DNA of 64,000 nucleotides from Nostoc sp. CHAB 5834 (GCA_020829485.1 JAIVFU010000008.1:62001-126000), one strand, 5' to 3'. Shown: positions 28,229 to 37,284, numbered from the stretch's first letter. Numbers and translations are program-made. Notes: a model not told the origin generated them from the letters alone.

Positions 28229-29130
28229 GCGATCGCACTTTTCAATCAGTCTTTGGAAATAACAGAAGGCATTGGTAATGTCCAAGGCAAAGCGGCGATA
28301 TTGCACGAACTGGGACGTATCTACGCCAACAAAGGTGAAGTTGATGAAGCGATCGCACTTTTCAATCAGTCTTTGGAAATAAATGAACGCATTGATAATG
28401 TCCAAGGCAAAGCGACGATATTGCACCAACTGGGAATGATCTACGCCGACAAAGGGGAAGTGGATGAAGCGATCGCACTCTACAATCAGTCTTTGGAAAT
28501 AAATGAACGCATTGGTAATGTCCAAGGCAAAGCGGCGACCTTGACCTCTCTGGGAACTCTCTACGTCAACAAAGGGGAAGTGGATGAAGCGATCGCCCTC
28601 TACAATCAGTCTTTGGAAATAACTGAACGCATTGGTGATGTCCAAACCAAAGCGGCGACGTTGCACCAACTGGGAATTCTCTACGCCAACAAAGGGGAAG
28701 TGGATAAAGCGATCGCACTCTATAATCAGTCTTTGGAAATAAATGAACGCATTGGAGGTGTCCAAGGCAAAGCGGCGACGTTGCACAATTTAGCAGCTAT
28801 CTACGCCGAAAACGGGAAGTTGATGAAGCGATCGCACTTTTTAATCAGTCTTTGGAAATATTTGAAGGCGTTGGTGATGACCAAGGCAAAGCGGCGACGT
28901 TGAACAATCGGGGAAATCTCTACGCCAACAAAGGGGAAGTGGATTAAGCGATCGCACTCTACAATCAGTCTTTGGAAATAAAAGAACGCATTGGTGATGT
29001 CCAAGGCAAAGCGGAGACGTTGCACCAACTGGCAGGTATCTACGCCGATAAAGGGGAAGTGGATGAAGCGATCGCACTTTTCAATCAGTCTTTGGAAATA
29101 AAAGAACGCATTGGAGATGTCCAAGGCAAG
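27361..29130 (+). repeat. 120-bp tandem repeat encoding TPRs
   Basis: About fifteen units of exactly 120 bp (40 residues, including LYNQSLEI-ERIGNVQGKAA). High identity between units shows recent amplification or gene conversion. The minus strand of the array is open only because the unit is a multiple of three. Confidence 0.92.
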
Positions 29131-29307
29131 GCAATGACTCTGTGGTGGTTAGGACATTTGGCAGAACAGCAGGGTGAATACACTAAAGCGATATCCTATT
29201 TGCAACCAGCTTTAGAGATTTTGCAGCGATTGAAGTCACCGGATGCTGAAAGTGTGAGTGAAAGTCTTGCCAGAGTGCAGCAGAAATTAGAGAGTGAAGA
29301 AGATTAG
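28229..29307 (+). pseudogene. Detached TPR tail of the CHAT-NTPase-TPR gene
   Basis: About seven further 40-residue TPRs follow in the same frame after the TAA at 28226. A one-base loss near 28811-28820 then shifts the frame, and a second TAA at 28945-28947 occurs at the same GAA position of the repeat. The last frame ends 29307 with a non-repeat cap (LWWLGHLAEQQGEYTKAISY). Unless read through, this tail is not translated as part of the effector. Assembly error in a repeat is possible for the frameshift, less so for two identical nonsense codons. Confidence 0.8.
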
Positions 29308-29350
29308 CTTATATCTTGCACGATTCTCGATTAGCACCATCGCCCGCCCA

Positions 29351-29457
29351 GAAATAAATTTCTAGGCTAATAGCCAAAGTCCACTCAAATGGACTGTAAT
29401 TTTTTACTAGTCGTCTTTAGACGACTTTAACTATTAGCCTCAGAATTCATTCTGAGG
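29351..29457. repeat. Cluster of four small hairpins
   Basis: GAAAT/ATTTC (29351-29362), AGTCCA/TGGACT (29378-29395), AGTCGTC/GACGACT (29409-29426) and CCTCAGAAT/ATTCTGAGG (29438-29457) lie in a row. This looks like a structured dispersed repeat downstream of the effector module. Confidence 0.65.
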
Positions 29458-29589
29458 CGGTTATTGCAACTAATTCGTAATTCTTAATTACAGCTTGCTG
29501 TTGAAAGAATACCGAAAGATTTTTTGTCTCATGCAGAGGCACAGACAAGAATGCAAAAGTGCGATTTAAATAAATAAAAACTACTGTAA

Positions 29590-29850
29590 TGAGTCTTTGA
29601 TACTCGTGAACGAGTCTTTTATACTCGTGAATGAGTCTTTGATACTCGTGGACGAGTCTTTTATACTCATGGACGAGTCTTTGATACTCGTGAATGAGTC
29701 TTTGATACTCGTGAATGAGTCTTTGATACTCGCGGACGAGTCTTTTATACTCATGGACGAGTCTTTGATACTCGTGAATGAGTCTTTGAACTCCGTTAAT
29801 GAACCTCGGAGCTTCGTTGATGAACCTCGGAGCTTCATTTGTGAACCTCG
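29590..29850. repeat. 21-bp palindromic tandem repeat array
   Basis: Nine units repeat every 21 bp, each with a 14-base near-palindrome of the form ACTCGTGAACGAGT and a 7-base spacer CTTTGAT or CTTTTAT. Three more diverged 21-bp units (CTCGGAGCTTC type) follow. Because 21 is a multiple of three, both strands are open (a heptad SIKDSFT on minus, a heptad NESLILV on plus). A short protein cannot be excluded, but the palindromic unit argues for a DNA or RNA role. Confidence 0.85.
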
Positions 29851-29872
29851 CAATGTTGTTCGGTTAAGGCAA

Positions 29873-29894
29873 AAGACGCGATTTATCGCGTCTT
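29873..29894. terminator. Hairpin between the 21-bp array and a Uma2 gene
   Basis: AAGACGCGAT and ATCGCGTCTT form a perfect 10-bp stem with a 2-base spacer. It lies 43 bases after the stop of the minus-strand Uma2 gene and could end its transcript. Confidence 0.55.
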
Positions 29895-29937
29895 CGTGAT
29901 TATGGGATTTATTTCATTAATAGATTTTGATAGCAAT

Positions 29938-30657
29938 TCAGGTGAGAGAATCAGGATCTATGCCGAGCGATCGCAACCTTTCTGCTAATAATTGAGTGCG
30001 TCGTTGGGCAAGTTGTGCTTCTTGTTTTGCTTGTTGAGCTTCTTGTTGAGCAAGTTTTTTGTCTTCTTCTGGTGTTAAAAGCTTTTGCCCTTGCTGGTTA
30101 TACCAATACATCCACTCGCGGGGAATGCCTAGATAAGTTCCCTGTTCTATGCCAATTCCTAAACTAATCTCTGGCAGCCAAACAGGATTACCATCTTGAA
30201 ATTCATAAACATTATTAACTAATTTGTAAACTTCTAAACGTGGCTTACGGCGACGAAATGGATTGTAAACTACATAATACAAAATCCCCAATCTTGCATA
30301 CTCTGCTTTCTTGGTCGAATACTCACCGCGATATGTCTGAGATACCACCTCCAGCACTAATATGGGTAGTTTCTTCTCTTCCCAAAGCACATAACTGGGG
30401 CGGAGGTTTTGATCATAAAATCGCTCAACGCCCAAACTCAAAAACCCATCTGGGACTATGGCTGGTAAGTCTGGGTCATAATAAATACCCATATCTACAC
30501 CAAAAAACCAATCCATGCGCTCTGGCCAAGCCATTGCTAGGGTAGCTTTGAGTAAACCGGGAATTAAATCTTGTAATTCATTATCCACAGGGGTATCGTC
30601 AGAGTCTGGCAGTTCCTCAGATGAGGGTAAACAAGCTAATGGATCGTACTTTAGCAT
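29938..30657 (-). CDS. Uma2 family putative nuclease with coiled-coil tail
   Basis: This 239-residue Uma2 protein is of the longer subtype. The core has DMGIYYDPDLPAIVPDGFLS, LPILVLEVVSQTYRGEYSTK and KKAEYARLGILYYVVYNPF, with the acidic residues expected of the nuclease fold. After about residue 195 it has a Gln/Glu/Ala-rich coiled coil (EDKKLAQQEAQQAKQEAQLA) and a LAERLRSLGIDPDS cap common in this subtype. Fragments of a lost sister copy lie at 30700-30750 and 33176-33220. Confidence 0.85.
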   Translation of the reverse strand: MLKYDPLACLPSSEELPDSDDTPVDNELQDLIPGLLKATLAMAWPERMDWFFGVDMGIYYDPDLPAIVPDGFLSLGVERFYDQNLRPSYVLWEEKKLPILVLEVVSQTYRGEYSTKKAEYARLGILYYVVYNPFRRRKPRLEVYKLVNNVYEFQDGNPVWLPEISLGIGIEQGTYLGIPREWMYWYNQQGQKLLTPEEDKKLAQQEAQQAKQEAQLAQRRTQLLAERLRSLGIDPDSLT

Positions 30658-30750
30658 GATGGATTTACCGTTCCTCAGTTATTAGTACATCTTTATTTTA
30701 TAGATGAATTTTGATAGCAATTTAAATGAGAGAATCAGGATGTATGCCAA

Positions 30751-30779
30751 GCGATGTCTACGACGGGCTACGCCTACGC
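30751..30779. repeat. Dispersed repeat GCGATGTCTACGACGGGC type
   Basis: This 29-bp GC-rich repeat recurs at 42554-42582 with one change and, as variants, inside the hmpE and DUF3352 coding regions. Confidence 0.75.
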
Positions 30780-30907
30780 ACTTTTCAATCAGTCTTTCCT
30801 TGTGTCTTTTTCACGGTTGCAAGTCCTTGTCTGCCCATCGGCTCAGAAAAAACTGCGAGATTGAACACCCAAGATAAGCTGTTACGCAAATAATATTGTA
30901 CATTTAC

Positions 30908-30964
30908 CTGATGACTGATGACTGATGACTGATGACTGATGACTGATGACTGATGACTGATGAC
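30908..30964. repeat. Heptanucleotide tandem repeat (CTGATGA)
   Basis: About eight exact copies of the 7-bp unit, followed by a short CCGTCAA repeat. It is a typical Nostoc STRR in a gene-free stretch. Confidence 0.92.
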
Positions 30965-31117
30965 CGTCAACCGTCAACAGTTAACGATTATAAAGAATGT
31001 TTATATAATTTAGACGCATATCAGCTTACTATAATTTAGTTGCCAATAAAGACATAATGTTTAATATTCGCCATTTTCGTGGGATGTGGCAAACCCTAGT
31101 TAGATTCTGATTTATAT

Positions 31118-32467
31118 TTGAACATGGCTGTTTCCGAAAATAGAGAAGCGTTCATTCCTTACACTCGCAGTGATATTATCAAGCTTTGCCTGCAAGACGG
31201 TCAGCTAGATGAAGCTGATGCCAAAAAATTTCAAGATTTCTGCCAAATCCTCATTGCATACTATCACTTTCACTTCCACAAAACCTTAGAAGTTATCAAA
31301 GATAACTACATACCCTTTAACCCTAATGCAGATATTCAACCAATAACTCCACCAACATTCGAGCAATATGATGATATGGAGTTGAAAGTAGTTGAAGCCT
31401 TTAGGCATATTGTTGAAAGGGCTAATTATATTCTTTTACCTGAATCGATTCTTAAACGATCGCTGGCAACCAAATCTCTAATTGAATTGAAAACTCAAGT
31501 CAATTTTGACGATTTTGACCGCTTTATCTGTTATTACCGGGGTGATAGTTATAAAAACATTTCAGTAAAAAAGTTCTTCTTTTGGCAAGAAGAAAAGACA
31601 ATTGATCTTTTTGAACGGATTGTTTTATTAGTCAAGTTCAAAGAAGCGGCTTACTTTCTTGGGAAGAAAAACAAAATCCAAGAATTAAAATTTATTCCCG
31701 GTAAGATGTATGTTTACTTCTACAAAAATATTCCTAAACTAGATATTGACTTAATCTTTCCCAATGTAAAAACAAGTATGACCTGGAAAGATCGCTTACT
31801 ATTTGGAATTCCGGCGATTGGAGCGGCAATTCCTTTGATATTAAGAACATTGCCGAATTTATTATTGCTAGTGGCTGCAATTTTGCTAGTACTAAATATA
31901 CCCTTTTTGGTTGAATCTCTAGATGTAGAGTTGGATAAAGTCAGAAATTTTATGCCTGTTCTGGTGGCAACTTTATCATTAGCGATCGCTTTGGGTGGAT
32001 TTGCCTTTAAGCAATACACTAATTACAAAAATAAAAAAATTCAATTTCAAAAACTTGTTACTGATACGCTCTTCTTCAAAAATTTAGCGATCAATACCAG
32101 TGTTTTTCAAATGTTTATTGAATTGGCAGAAGAAGAAGAATCTAAGGAAGTTATTCTCGCATACTATCATTTACTTACCAGTCCCACCCCATTAAGCCCT
32201 CAACAATTAGATTCTCGTATCGAAACTTGGATGGAAAATAAACTAGGCACAAAGATTAACTTTGATATTCAAGGGCCTCTGAGCAATCTAGAAGATATTC
32301 GTGGCCAAGTAATGCAAAATAGTGAAACAACAGACAATGTACCAGAAATCCCTTTACTAACCTACGATCGCCACGGAGCATGTCACATTCTCCCTTTGGA
32401 TGATGCTAAAGCAGTGATTGATTATGTTTGGGATAATGCTTTTCGTTATAACGGGATAATCTTGTAG
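31118..32467 (+). CDS. TMEM143/DUF3754-like membrane protein
   Basis: The 449-residue protein starts AFIPYTRSDIIKLCLQDGQL, followed by a YRGDSYKNISVKKFFFWQEE region and a KFIPGKMYVYFYKNIPKLDI segment, then two or three hydrophobic helices (about residues 224-260 and 283-300) and a C-terminal domain ending WDNAFRYNGIIL. This is the layout of the TMEM143 family (DUF3754), which in eukaryotes is a mitochondrial or plastid membrane protein of unknown function. It is a likely integral membrane protein with soluble domains on both sides. It stands alone. Confidence 0.75.
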   Translation: MNMAVSENREAFIPYTRSDIIKLCLQDGQLDEADAKKFQDFCQILIAYYHFHFHKTLEVIKDNYIPFNPNADIQPITPPTFEQYDDMELKVVEAFRHIVERANYILLPESILKRSLATKSLIELKTQVNFDDFDRFICYYRGDSYKNISVKKFFFWQEEKTIDLFERIVLLVKFKEAAYFLGKKNKIQELKFIPGKMYVYFYKNIPKLDIDLIFPNVKTSMTWKDRLLFGIPAIGAAIPLILRTLPNLLLLVAAILLVLNIPFLVESLDVELDKVRNFMPVLVATLSLAIALGGFAFKQYTNYKNKKIQFQKLVTDTLFFKNLAINTSVFQMFIELAEEEESKEVILAYYHLLTSPTPLSPQQLDSRIETWMENKLGTKINFDIQGPLSNLEDIRGQVMQNSETTDNVPEIPLLTYDRHGACHILPLDDAKAVIDYVWDNAFRYNGIIL

Positions 32468-32560
32468 ACTTGTAAGCGATCGCCATCATGTAATTTTTGA
32501 AAAAGAATTCAGAAATCAGAATGAAGACGTGACTCGAAAATACTCACTACCGCAGGCTTT

Positions 32561-33095
32561 ATACCATTTCACTTTAATAATGATACAAATACGCTCTTTT
32601 GGGGCAAGTCTTTGCCCATTGGTGTCAACTTAAGCTAAAATGCATGTCCCACAGGCGTTTTACCCCCCTTAATCCCCCCTTAGAAAAGGGGGAAACAGAA
32701 ATCTAGTTCCCTCCCCTTAGAAAGGGCAGGGCTGTTTCATTCCCTAAAAGGCGCTGATTTACAAGCGTTTCAAGCAAAAAAACCAGGTGACTAAAAAATC
32801 TGATTGGGCAAGAAAATGGTGAACGCACTTAAATTTGCTGGTTGAGGTGGTAGTTTTTCTTTTTCCCACTCAAGCAAATTTCTGACTCATACTCTTGACA
32901 AAATCCCTAAGAGATCGAATGAAACAGCCCTGCTTAGAAAGGGGAGGGTTAGGGTGGGGTGACGCGGTGAGTGATGGAAAGCTAGAGAACTGAATATCAC
33001 GTCTCGACAAGGGTTTCACGTTAAGTTGACACCAATGGGCAATGCCATGCCCCTACGAAAAATCTATGTGTATCAGGATTTTTGTGAATTGGTAT
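32561..33095. mobile_element. MITE-like repeat, copy A, interrupted by a second MITE
   Basis: Bounded by ATACC-TTCAC / GTGAA-GGTAT ends, with inner inverted repeats of about 33 bp (32601-32634 and 33021-33053; core TTGCCCATTGGTGTCAACTT). The reverse complement of the whole element, without the central insert, is found at 62890-63195. No coding sequence was seen, so it is non-autonomous. Confidence 0.8.
32727..32932. mobile_element. 206-bp MITE with 16-bp TIRs and 11-bp target duplication
   Basis: Perfect terminal inverted repeats CAGGGCTGTTTCATTC (32727-32742; complement 32917-32932) are flanked by a direct duplication CTTAGAAAGGG (32716-32726 and 32933-32943). It is inserted in repeat copy A; the inverted copy B near 63.0 kb gives the empty site. 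The ends and the 10-12 bp class of duplication suggest mobilisation by an IS4-like transposase, which is inference. Confidence 0.88.
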
Positions 33096-33175
33096 TACGC
33101 TACGAAGTACCGCTTTTTCTGTCAAAATACCCAACTGAATTCTGACGACTGACGCATGTATTCTGTTCGATAAGT

Positions 33176-33220
33176 ATTATTAACTAATTTGTAAACTTCT
33201 AAACTTTAATAGCAATTCAG
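33176..33220. pseudogene. Scar of a lost Uma2 gene
   Basis: A 29-base exact match to the Uma2 gene at 30211-30239 is fused to the ATAGCAATTCAG sequence that lies just beyond that gene's 3' end (about 29930). It looks like an internally deleted Uma2 copy. Confidence 0.55.
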
Positions 33221-33253
33221 CACATCCTATTTTATTTGTAAACATTGAGACGC

Positions 33254-33292
33254 AAAAGAACCCCGACTTATGAAATAAATCAGGGTTCTTTT
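33254..33292 (-). terminator. Terminator of the KGK gene
   Basis: AAAAGAACCC and GGGTTCTTTT arms with further pairing inside form a strong hairpin 13 bases after the KGK stop, ending in T-runs. Confidence 0.8.
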
Positions 33293-33304
33293 AGTAATTG
33301 GGTA

Positions 33305-33613
33305 TTAGTTTTCTACTTGTTTGAGTTTTTGAAAAATTTCATCCAGTGGTGACTCAGATTCATCAGGACAAAATTCTAAAGCAAGTCTAACTTTTCCTTT
33401 TTTCCATCCCAAAGTACTAAATTGTAAAACTTCACAATTTAACCCTTGGGTATACAAATTTACTTCATCTGTTTCTTCTGCTCCAACATATTCCTTAATT
33501 GCTGTAATCAAATCACGGACTTTAAAGGTTTTAGCAATATTTAACTTATTAAAAGTGTCTGGTTCTATAGACACAACTTCATCGTGATTTAGTCTCTCAA
33601 ATCCATCTTCCAT
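33305..33613 (-). CDS. KGK domain protein
   Basis: This 102-residue soluble acidic protein carries the KGK motif that names the family (LGWKKGKVRLALEFCPDES, about residues 68-86), and a helical N-terminal part. KGK proteins occur mainly in cyanobacteria, often in several copies; their function is unknown. It is monocistronic with its own terminator. AGGAG precedes the ATG by about 8 bases. Confidence 0.85.
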   Translation of the reverse strand: MEDGFERLNHDEVVSIEPDTFNKLNIAKTFKVRDLITAIKEYVGAEETDEVNLYTQGLNCEVLQFSTLGWKKGKVRLALEFCPDESESPLDEIFQKLKQVEN

Positions 33614-33732
33614 AAAAATCTCCTGTCAATAAATCTATATTTTCTAGAGATATAACAGTTCATCCGAAATAAAATGATAATTTAGTCATTGGTCATTGGT
33701 TATTATCGTAATAATTTGTGTATTGCAACAAA

Positions 33733-33757
33733 GGGGCGAAGAAAAACTCTTCACCCC
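33733..33757 (-). terminator. Hairpin downstream of ccsA
   Basis: GGGG-GAAGA and TCTTC-CCCC pair with one mismatch and a 5-base loop, between ccsA and the KGK gene. It is the likely ccsA terminator. Confidence 0.6.
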
Positions 33758-33872
33758 TCTGTGTTTCAACTTAAATACTCAACTCATCATAGTTTTATGC
33801 GAGATTTTACTAAGTCCTGAGTTATGAGTAAAGGTAAAATACTCAACACTCAGTACTGTCTTAGTGAGATTC

Positions 33873-34931
33873 TTAAAAAAACCAACCGTAAGAATGCAAA
33901 CCTTTACCCAAAAGATTTACACCGAGATAGCAAACCCAAACCACAAGCAAGCCCGTGGCGGCTAAAATTGCGGGACTGCGCCCTTGCCAACCGCGAGTAA
34001 TTCTGGCGTGAAGGTAGGCAGCGAATACTAACCAGGTGATTAATGCCCAAGTTTCTTTGGGATCCCAACTCCAGTAGGAACCCCAAGCTTCGTTAGCCCA
34101 AACGCCACCGGCAATGATGCCAATTGTCAGCAGAGGAAATCCTAGCCCGATGATGCGATAGCTGATGTTGTCGAGGGTTTCGGCAAGGTTAAGGCGCTGA
34201 GGTGAAAGAGGTTCGGCAGATGCGATTTGAGGCTCAGAAGTAGTTACTAAACCCAAAACTGCGGTGTTACCGTTACCGTTGCCGTTGCTACTAGTTTCAA
34301 AACGAGCAAAGCCGTTATTTTCGGCAGAAGGGGCTGATGGTTGAGAAATTAGCTCAGATGCTTTGTTTAAGCGGTAGCCGTTGCTACGATAGCCACCAGT
34401 ACCTACAGAACTGCCTTGTAGTTGGATGTTTTGACCGCGAGTGACAATTAAGAAAGCGATCGCTAATAATGAACCCACCATCAAAGCAGAATAACTTAAC
34501 ATCATGACGCTGACATGCATCATCAGCCAATTTGACTTTAAGGCAGGTACTAGGGGTTCTGACGCTTGCATCTGGGATGGTAGTGTCATAGTAGCAAAAG
34601 CTGCGATCGCCATTGCCACCGGAGCTGTCGCAACTCCTACTAAGCGGCTACGGCTACTACTTTCAGCAATGAGATGGACGGCGGTAATTCCCCAAGTTAA
34701 GAAAAACAGAGATTCATAAAGATTACTTAAGGGAAAGTAACCAGCTTCAATCCATCGTGCCCCTAGTAGAGTCGCTATGCACAAATTAGCGATCGCCATC
34801 CCAGCTGTCCCCAAAGCGGCTAGATAAGGCAGATTTGGAAAAGCCGCTCCTCCCCAATACACCAGCATTGTTAGGAATAATATGGCAAAGGAGGCATTGT
34901 CCAGCCAGTTCTGGAGTACAACCAGATTCAT
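33873..34931 (-). CDS. ccsA: Cytochrome c biogenesis protein CcsA (CcsB in Bacillus naming)
   Basis: CcsA is the haem-handling membrane subunit of the System II cytochrome c maturation complex, which attaches haem to cytochrome f and c6 on the lumenal side of the thylakoid. The 352-residue protein has about eight membrane helices. The haem-binding WWD motif reads [18 protein letters not shown] (about residues 285-302), and conserved His residues lie in [15 protein letters not shown] and [13 protein letters not shown] long hydrophilic insert (about residues 170-245, with a Gly-Asn run) separates the halves. It is a single gene, separate from its partner ccs1. Confidence 0.94.
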   Translation of the reverse strand: MNLVVLQNWLDNASFAILFLTMLVYWGGAAFPNLPYLAALGTAGMAIANLCIATLLGARWIEAGYFPLSNLYESLFFLTWGITAVHLIAESSSRSRLVGVATAPVAMAIAAFATMTLPSQMQASEPLVPALKSNWLMMHVSVMMLSYSALMVGSLLAIAFLIVTRGQNIQLQGSSVGTGGYRSNGYRLNKASELISQPSAPSAENNGFARFETSSNGNGNGNTAVLGLVTTSEPQIASAEPLSPQRLNLAETLDNISYRIIGLGFPLLTIGIIAGGVWANEAWGSYWSWDPKETWALITWLVFAAYLHARITRGWQGRSPAILAATGLLVVWVCYLGVNLLGKGLHSYGWFF

Positions 34932-35134
34932 ACAGTGTTCTCTCCGTGGATAATTTATATGGATTCAGACTGTTCTGATCCTATATGCTCAGAGGGTCAT
35001 GGGACAGGAGAAAGTTATGAGTTATGAATTAATAATTTTTAATACCATTTCATGTAAAGACATACCAGACGTAAAAATTAGTGTATGGCAAGATTTTTGA
35101 GAATTGGTATAACTCGTAACTTTTCTAATTGCTA

Positions 35135-36922
35135 TTATGGAAAAGTCGTAGATGGTGTAACAAAACTGCTCTTATTGCTTTCTGGACTAGGCAAGGCAGT
35201 CGGGTTACTAACTTTTTTGAGTCCTATAAAAACGTCGTAACGGTTGCTGCGACTATCACTGACGGCGGAAGTCATCCCAATTGAGCGCGTTGCAGCTAGC
35301 AAAGCTTGTTGATTGGGAATTAAAGTTGGTAAAGGGAAATTTTTCACAGTTCGTTCGACATCCAGAAAAAATTGACCATTTGTCGGATTTGGTTCTATAG
35401 GAACTGTTTGTTGGAATGGAAGAGTGCTAGCTAGTATGTTGTTGGGTTTGGGAACAATTTTATCAGTGATGGGAGCGCCCACTACTAGAAAGGCGACATC
35501 TCCATCTAACCAGCCGTGGGTGGCAGTTAAAGTACCATAGGGTGAAACCCAGTTAACAACGGGTTGCCCTGCGACTTTCGCCGGTTGGACTTGGAACTGG
35601 TATTGATTTCTCATCACTTCATCGAGCTGTTTTATGGATGCTTCAGCTGATTGGCGTAGGTTTTGCCCGCCGTAGGCATCGCTTGTCTGTACCATGAACA
35701 GTAAACCCACACGAAAATCATCTGGTGAACCTTGTTTTGCAGTAGTAGGAATCAGTGATAAGGAAAACTCGCCTTTCATCCAACTGAGCAAATCCTTATC
35801 TAAATCGAGATCGGTAAGCGATTTTATACCACCTCTGATCTGTTCTGGTGCGATCGGCGAGAGGGGATTTCTCTGAGATGTTAAAATGTAATCTCCCCAC
35901 AACCTCTGTAAGTTACTACCAGATAGCATCATTAAGGTTTCTGCTGGTACGCGGCTTTGCATTTTCCCAGCTTTGTTTTCCACTGCCAGCACCCGTTGAC
36001 TATTAGGGTTTAGCCAAGAAACGCCCTTAAAACGGATTCCTTCTGCCTCTAAGATCATTGTCCCCGCTAAACCTTGGTTATTTTGCAGTTGAGCCAAAAC
36101 TTGAGCTGGTAAAGGGCGGTTTGGAGAAGCTGCGGCTATTTTAGCTGCTGTTGGCACATTTACGTAAAACTGGCCAAAGCTTTGGTAGTTGGCAATTTTT
36201 GGCAAATTCTCAGCAAAGCCGCCTGTTGTCGCTAGAGATGTTTGATTTTTGTAAGCATCGATCGCTCGTTCTGTGGCTTTGGGACTATCAGTTATAACTA
36301 AAAAACGCCCATCTAGTAATGCTGCTGAGAAGTTTTCTCCTGCTTGTCCCTCACTTTGTTTAATGGCGATCCCTTGATAAGTACGGTCAATCCATTTACC
36401 TTGTTTAAGGGTTTTGGGTTGTGCCAAAATGTTTTTGGCGATTTCTGGATTTTTCACTGGCAATACCATTACCATCGACTGCTGAACGCTTGCAGCATCT
36501 TCATTGGTGGTAACTGGTTTGGGTGCAGCAATACTTGCTATTGCTGGGGGAAGAATTGCGATTGTAACGTCATTGCCTACCCAAGGAGCGATATCTTTCT
36601 GGAAGTCGTAACCATTATTAGTCAGAAAGCGATCGCGCAATTCTACTAAATTTCTGTCTAGTTCTGCTTGGGTTTCTTTTGTGCCAAACTCCCGCAATTT
36701 CTGCCACTGCTGGGGATCTGTTGTCAGAGAAACAGCAAATAGGGCATCACCAGGAATAATATTTGCACCTACTAGCAAATCGCCAGAAGATAGTTGTCTC
36801 TGGCTTAATAACCAGTATGCGACACTTCCAGCACCAATCAATAGCCCAGCAGCCGAGAGCGTCAGCACCAGAGACGGTTTCTTATTTTTCTTCATTGGAA
36901 CAGACACAAAAGGCGGTGCCAT
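35135..36922 (-). CDS. DUF3352 family anchored protein
   Basis: This 595-residue protein has an N-terminal membrane anchor (LVLTLSAAGLLIGAGSVAYWLL, about residues 18-39) and a large extracytoplasmic domain that opens with IIPGDALFAVSLTTDPQQW, a pattern of the cyanobacterial DUF3352 family (function unknown; some members look like secreted regulators). A second possible start is the Met at residue 10 (MKKNKKPSL). An in-frame dispersed repeat at 35664-35682 encodes DAYGGQ. It is monocistronic, 203 bases from ccsA. Confidence 0.82.
   Translation of the reverse strand: MAPPFVSVPMKKNKKPSLVLTLSAAGLLIGAGSVAYWLLSQRQLSSGDLLVGANIIPGDALFAVSLTTDPQQWQKLREFGTKETQAELDRNLVELRDRFLTNNGYDFQKDIAPWVGNDVTIAILPPAIASIAAPKPVTTNEDAASVQQSMVMVLPVKNPEIAKNILAQPKTLKQGKWIDRTYQGIAIKQSEGQAGENFSAALLDGRFLVITDSPKATERAIDAYKNQTSLATTGGFAENLPKIANYQSFGQFYVNVPTAAKIAAASPNRPLPAQVLAQLQNNQGLAGTMILEAEGIRFKGVSWLNPNSQRVLAVENKAGKMQSRVPAETLMMLSGSNLQRLWGDYILTSQRNPLSPIAPEQIRGGIKSLTDLDLDKDLLSWMKGEFSLSLIPTTAKQGSPDDFRVGLLFMVQTSDAYGGQNLRQSAEASIKQLDEVMRNQYQFQVQPAKVAGQPVVNWVSPYGTLTATHGWLDGDVAFLVVGAPITDKIVPKPNNILASTLPFQQTVPIEPNPTNGQFFLDVERTVKNFPLPTLIPNQQALLAATRSIGMTSAVSDSRSNRYDVFIGLKKVSNPTALPSPESNKSSFVTPSTTFP
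35664..35682. repeat. Dispersed repeat fragment inside the DUF3352 gene
   Basis: The complement reads GCGATGCCTACGGCGGGC, a variant of the repeat at 30751. It is translated in frame as SDAYGGQ. Confidence 0.65.
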
Positions 36923-37284
36923 TGAAACCTATACCTTATACTTGCAAACTTATTACTTGCTTGATTAGTCAAGTACACCAACAGGTTTAACTATTCTTTA
37001 GAACAGCTAATTATATTAAATTTTCCACCCTAGATGTTGATGATACTTTGGTAATCAACCTTCCCTACTGTTTCAAAAGCTGTGTTTTTAGTTCAGTTAC
37101 CATTTTTAACACGCTTTGTTGAATTTCGTAGGACGTTTCCCTGAGATTAATTCCTCTGTCGGAAATGATCGGTTGCGATATGCGATCGCCACCGGAAAGG
37201 GCAGGTACGCGATCGCGCCTATAAGCGCAGTATTTTTTGGGACAATGCAGTATAGCTTTGCGATACCGTCGGCTTATCATTTAC
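36923..37284. other. Intergenic region with a doubtful short frame
   Basis: A 71-codon minus-strand frame (37065-37280) is Arg-rich at its start, contains HIP1-rich DNA and has a helical end (EIQQSVLKMVTELKTQLLKQ). It may be the decayed end of a gene, but I could not assign it. The rest should hold the DUF3352 promoter. Confidence 0.3.

Larger units (their letters stand above)
30658..31117. other. Intergenic region with repeats and Uma2 debris
   Basis: It contains a near copy (about 30700-30750) of the 3' end of the neighbouring Uma2 gene, the dispersed repeat at 30751-30779 and the heptamer array at 30908. No intact gene was seen. The promoter of the TMEM143-like gene should lie in 30980-31110. 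Confidence 0.55.

Noticed and set aside
27224..29124. Long minus-strand open frames across the TPR array
   Set aside because: They exist only because the repeat unit (120 bp) is a multiple of three; the plus-strand TPR translation is clearly the coding one.
29590..29850. A CRISPR array
   Set aside because: Strict 21-bp tandem repetition with no unique spacers and no cas genes nearby.
30908..30964. CRISPR-like or satellite origin signal
   Set aside because: A simple 7-bp tandem repeat of the common Nostoc STRR type.
37065..37280. 71-codon minus-strand frame before the Uma2 genes
   Set aside because: Arg-rich start built on HIP1 and palindromic DNA; no recognisable domain. Kept only as a note on the intergenic region.
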